Source of the DNA: Flavobacteriales bacterium
GTDB lineage: Bacteria > Bacteroidota > Bacteroidia > Flavobacteriales > Flavobacteriaceae
Length of the DNA stretch: 9,412 nucleotides
Reading direction: 5' to 3'
Assembly: GCA_027003085.1 (NCBI GenBank)
Contig: JALWYR010000003.1
Coordinates: 1-9,412, forward strand
Part shown: one piece after another, positions 7,707-9,412 of the stretch
Layout: each line of letters begins with the position of its first letter
How positions within the stretch are numbered: the first letter of the stretch is position 1
Made by a program: the position numbers and the translations under genes
Notes under the pieces: model-generated
Database searches by the model: none
Told to the model about the DNA's origin: nothing
The model's input: only the letters and a program-made list of their open reading frames with translations

Positions 7707-8787
7707 TGTGATACAAGATTTTGCCTCTTTGGGGCGTTTTTTACGCCAATTCGGCCCCCGAATAATCCGGCGCGATGCCAACATACCCGGCAACGAACTT
7801 TTTTTCGAACCCATGCAAATGCTGGTGGAACGCGCCCACGAATCCAACCCCTGGTTTACGCCCGAAAATATGATGTATGCCTTGGGCCAATGGGGTTTGG
7901 CCTTGGAAGAAAAAAAACTTCGCCGTTGGCTGGATGCCTACACCTTTCCCGCAAATCCCCGGCCCCAAAAAGTGGGCATCATTATGGCCGGCAACATCCC
8001 GGCCGTGGGCCTGCACGATTTGCTTTCGGTGCTGGCCGCAGGCCACCGGGCGGTGGCCAAATTGTCGTCGTCCGACAACAAAATTATTCCGCTTATTGTC
8101 AAATATCTGGAACACATCAATCCCGCCTGGAAAGGCCGCGTGGAATTTACCGACGGGCTGCTGCGGAATTTCGATGCCGTTATTGCTACCGGAAGCGATA
8201 ATTCGGCCCGTTATTTCCAATACTATTTCGGCCGCTATCCGCACATTATCCGGCATAACCGCAACGGCGTGGCCGTGCTCACCGGCGACGAAACCGACGA
8301 GCAAATGGAAGCCCTGGCCGACGATATCTTGCTCTACTTCGGGCTGGGTTGCCGCAATGTGTCCAAATTGTTCGTCCCGAAGGGCTTCGATTTGAACCGC
8401 ATCTTCAAGGGCTTGCTCAAATATGCCCATTATGCGGAATATCGCAAATACCGCAATAATTACGATTACAACAAAGCCGTTTTCCTGATGAGCACCGACG
8501 AAAACGAACGCCTGGGACTTTTGGACAACGGGCTGGTATTACTCAAAAACGACACGCGCTACGCTTCGCCCGTGGGCGTGGTGTTCTACGAAACCTATGA
8601 CCGCTTGGACGATGTGCGCCGCATCCTGGAACACGACCGCGACAAAATCCAAGTGGTGATTTCCACGGCCGGCCTGCCCGGTGCTCTTCCACCCGGCCAA
8701 AGTCAGCAACCCCAACTTTGGGACTATGCCGACGGCGTGGATACCATGCGCTTTTTGTTGGACTTGCACAAAACCGGTCAAGGATGA
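7693..8787 (+). CDS. LuxC-like acyl-CoA reductase
   Basis: This 364-residue member of the LuxC/aldehyde-dehydrogenase-related acyl-CoA reductases reduces an acyl thioester to an aldehyde with NAD(P)H, by family precedent. The nucleotide-binding region is VGIIMAGNIPAVGLHDLLSV at about 94-113, followed by AVAKLSSSDNK at 120-130, the counterpart of the aldehyde-dehydrogenase lysine segment. ATGSDNSARYF begins at 165. The probable catalytic cysteine is Cys220 in YFGLGCRNVSKLFVP. At 364 residues it is shorter than Vibrio LuxC (about 480), as is common for the stand-alone Bacteroidota form. There is no luxA, luxB, luxD or luxE here, so bioluminescence is not implied. The acyl substrate and the fate of the aldehyde are unknown. 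It is divergent from the ferredoxin gene, and its stop overlaps the next start in ATGA, suggesting translational coupling. Divergent or adjacent ferredoxin and acyl-CoA reductase genes recur in Bacteroidota, as I recall. Confidence 0.85.
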   Translation: MEKTNVIQDFASLGRFLRQFGPRIIRRDANIPGNELFFEPMQMLVERAHESNPWFTPENMMYALGQWGLALEEKKLRRWLDAYTFPANPRPQKVGIIMAGNIPAVGLHDLLSVLAAGHRAVAKLSSSDNKIIPLIVKYLEHINPAWKGRVEFTDGLLRNFDAVIATGSDNSARYFQYYFGRYPHIIRHNRNGVAVLTGDETDEQMEALADDILLYFGLGCRNVSKLFVPKGFDLNRIFKGLLKYAHYAEYRKYRNNYDYNKAVFLMSTDENERLGLLDNGLVLLKNDTRYASPVGVVFYETYDRLDDVRRILEHDRDKIQVVISTAGLPGALPPGQSQQPQLWDYADGVDTMRFLLDLHKTGQG

Positions 8788-9341
8788 AAAAATATGTTTT
8801 GTGGCTGGTGTTTACGGCCTTTGCCACCTTTGCTTGTCAAAACAACCCGATCCGTTACACGGATAAAATTCCGGCCGGGTTACGGGAACGCCTCATAAAA
8901 AACCGCATTTTGAAACCCGCCCAACTGGCCGACACCTTGGTTTGGAATGCCGACTCGGTCACTGCCGGTTCCAAGCGGATTTGGTTAATCCGGCGCAGGG
9001 ACACCGGTTGTCCGTCCGGTCTTTGCGGTGATTTGACGGTGATGGACACGGCAACGAACAAATGGCTCTTTCACCGGACGTTCCCCTTGCAACAAACGCG
9101 CGACTTGCGCATTTTTTACCGAAAACCCGGTCTGGCGGTGGTCGAATATTTCGATGCCTCCGCCGGCCAATCCCGTTACTACCTTGTCCTTGCCGGCAAA
9201 CCGGCGGTTTACCGCACGGGGCGGGTTTCGGCCTTGTATTTGTTCAAACCGGAGGAAACCGACACTTTACGCCTGACTTACAACTTGTTTTCGATGCAAG
9301 AAAAGTTTTCGCTGACCAAAAAATGGCAACCGGTGCCTTGA
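8784..9341 (+). CDS. Predicted lipoprotein or exported protein, function unknown
   Basis: This 185-residue protein matches no family I recognise. The N-terminus MKKYVLWLVFTAFATFAC has a positive start, a hydrophobic core and a cysteine at 18. It looks like a lipoprotein signal, although the lipobox (T-F-A-C) departs from the usual L-[AS]-[GA]-C, so ordinary signal-peptidase cleavage is possible. The mature part is rich in beta-forming residues with alternating hydrophobics from about 84 to 175. A CPSGLC segment holds Cys76 and Cys81, which could form a disulfide in the periplasm. I chose the ATG at 8784, overlapping the upstream stop by ATGA, because it gives the signal sequence. The longer frame from 8718 would add 22 non-signal residues read out of frame within the reductase. 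It probably forms an operon with the acyl-CoA reductase. Stop at 9339-9341. Confidence 0.75.
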   Translation: MKKYVLWLVFTAFATFACQNNPIRYTDKIPAGLRERLIKNRILKPAQLADTLVWNADSVTAGSKRIWLIRRRDTGCPSGLCGDLTVMDTATNKWLFHRTFPLQQTRDLRIFYRKPGLAVVEYFDASAGQSRYYLVLAGKPAVYRTGRVSALYLFKPEETDTLRLTYNLFSMQEKFSLTKKWQPVP

Positions 9342-9369
9342 TTTGGCATCGAATTTGCTTAAAAAATGA

Positions 9370-9377
9370 TACCTTTG
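9370..9377 (+). promoter_or_regulatory. -7 promoter element of the gene starting at 9399
   Basis: TACCTTTG exactly fits TAnnTTTG and lies 21 bases before the ATG at 9399. Its position and sequence are the same as those of the oxoamine synthase promoter element. TTTG at 9342-9345 could be the -33 element, but the 24-base spacing is longer than usual. No hairpin terminator is visible between 9341 and this promoter. Confidence 0.6.
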
Positions 9378-9398
9378 ATACGAAAAATCATCGCAGCC

Positions 9399-9412
9399 AT
9401 GAAAAGAATGTA
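9399..9412 (+). CDS. First codons of a gene cut by the window end
   Basis: ATG AAA AGA ATG TA... begins 21 bases after a well-formed -7 element and runs off the window. The Met-Lys-Arg start would suit a signal peptide, but four codons do not allow a product to be named. The next codon begins with TA and could in principle be a stop. Confidence 0.4.

Noticed and set aside
7320..7847. Longer 175-residue version of the ferredoxin
   Set aside because: The extra N-terminal 71 residues are read antisense to the reductase and upstream of the ferredoxin promoter. The ATG at 7634 starts right at the conserved fold.
7329..8201. 290-codon plus-strand frame crossing the ferredoxin and acyl-CoA reductase genes
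   Set aside because: It is antisense to the ferredoxin and out of frame with the reductase, so it contradicts two well-supported genes.
7741..8430. 229-codon open frame antisense to the acyl-CoA reductase
   Set aside because: The plus strand encodes a clear LuxC-like protein. The antisense product lacks motifs, a promoter or conserved features.
7693..8787. Bioluminescence (lux) operon
   Set aside because: Only a LuxC-like reductase is present. No luciferase, transferase or synthetase gene occurs, and stand-alone relatives are known in non-luminous Bacteroidota.

Overview
The window looks like a chromosomal segment of a member of the Bacteroidota. Four intergenic regions carry exact matches to the TAnnTTTG -7 element typical of that phylum (two on each strand). 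Shine-Dalgarno sequences are largely missing. A menaquinone-type succinate dehydrogenase is ordered C-A-B, and there are a Bacteroidota-like serine palmitoyltransferase homologue and a LuxC-type acyl-CoA reductase divergent from a YfhL-like ferredoxin. No transposase, phage gene, CRISPR array, tRNA or rRNA was seen, and base composition looks even throughout. The exact genus cannot be read from this stretch.

Layout. Positions 1-156 (+) hold the C-terminal end of a gene that probably encodes an outer-membrane beta-barrel. It converges on sdhB across a hairpin terminator. Positions 217-3672 (-) are a compact sdhCAB operon (cytochrome b, flavoprotein, iron-sulfur protein) with spacers of 7 and 8 bases and a well-formed promoter at 3690-3718. 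Divergently, 3925-5169 (+) encodes an alpha-oxoamine synthase of the serine palmitoyltransferase/AONS family, a candidate first enzyme of sphingolipid or sulfonolipid synthesis. It converges through a shared terminator on 5260-7155 (-), a 631-residue protein that I assign from memory to the uncharacterised DUF505 family and that seems built from repeated winged-helix-like modules. A terminator separates this from 7320-7634 (-), a 2[4Fe-4S] ferredoxin. Divergent from the ferredoxin, 7693-8787 (+) is a LuxC-like acyl-CoA reductase. It overlaps by four bases a small predicted lipoprotein or exported protein (8784-9341). A new gene begins at 9399 and runs off the end.

How the genes fit together. 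SdhCAB is central respiration, linking succinate/fumarate to the quinone pool. The oxoamine synthase and the acyl-CoA reductase both probably use activated fatty acids, and the ferredoxin is a generic low-potential electron carrier. A functional link between these last three is only inference. Most of the window is ordinary core metabolism. The parts most worth a second look are the DUF505 protein with its repeated LTxxG-type motifs, the near-identical 24-base leaders before the DUF505 and ferredoxin genes, the interlocked face-to-face promoters between ferredoxin and acyl-CoA reductase, and the uncharacterised acyl-CoA reductase/lipoprotein pair.
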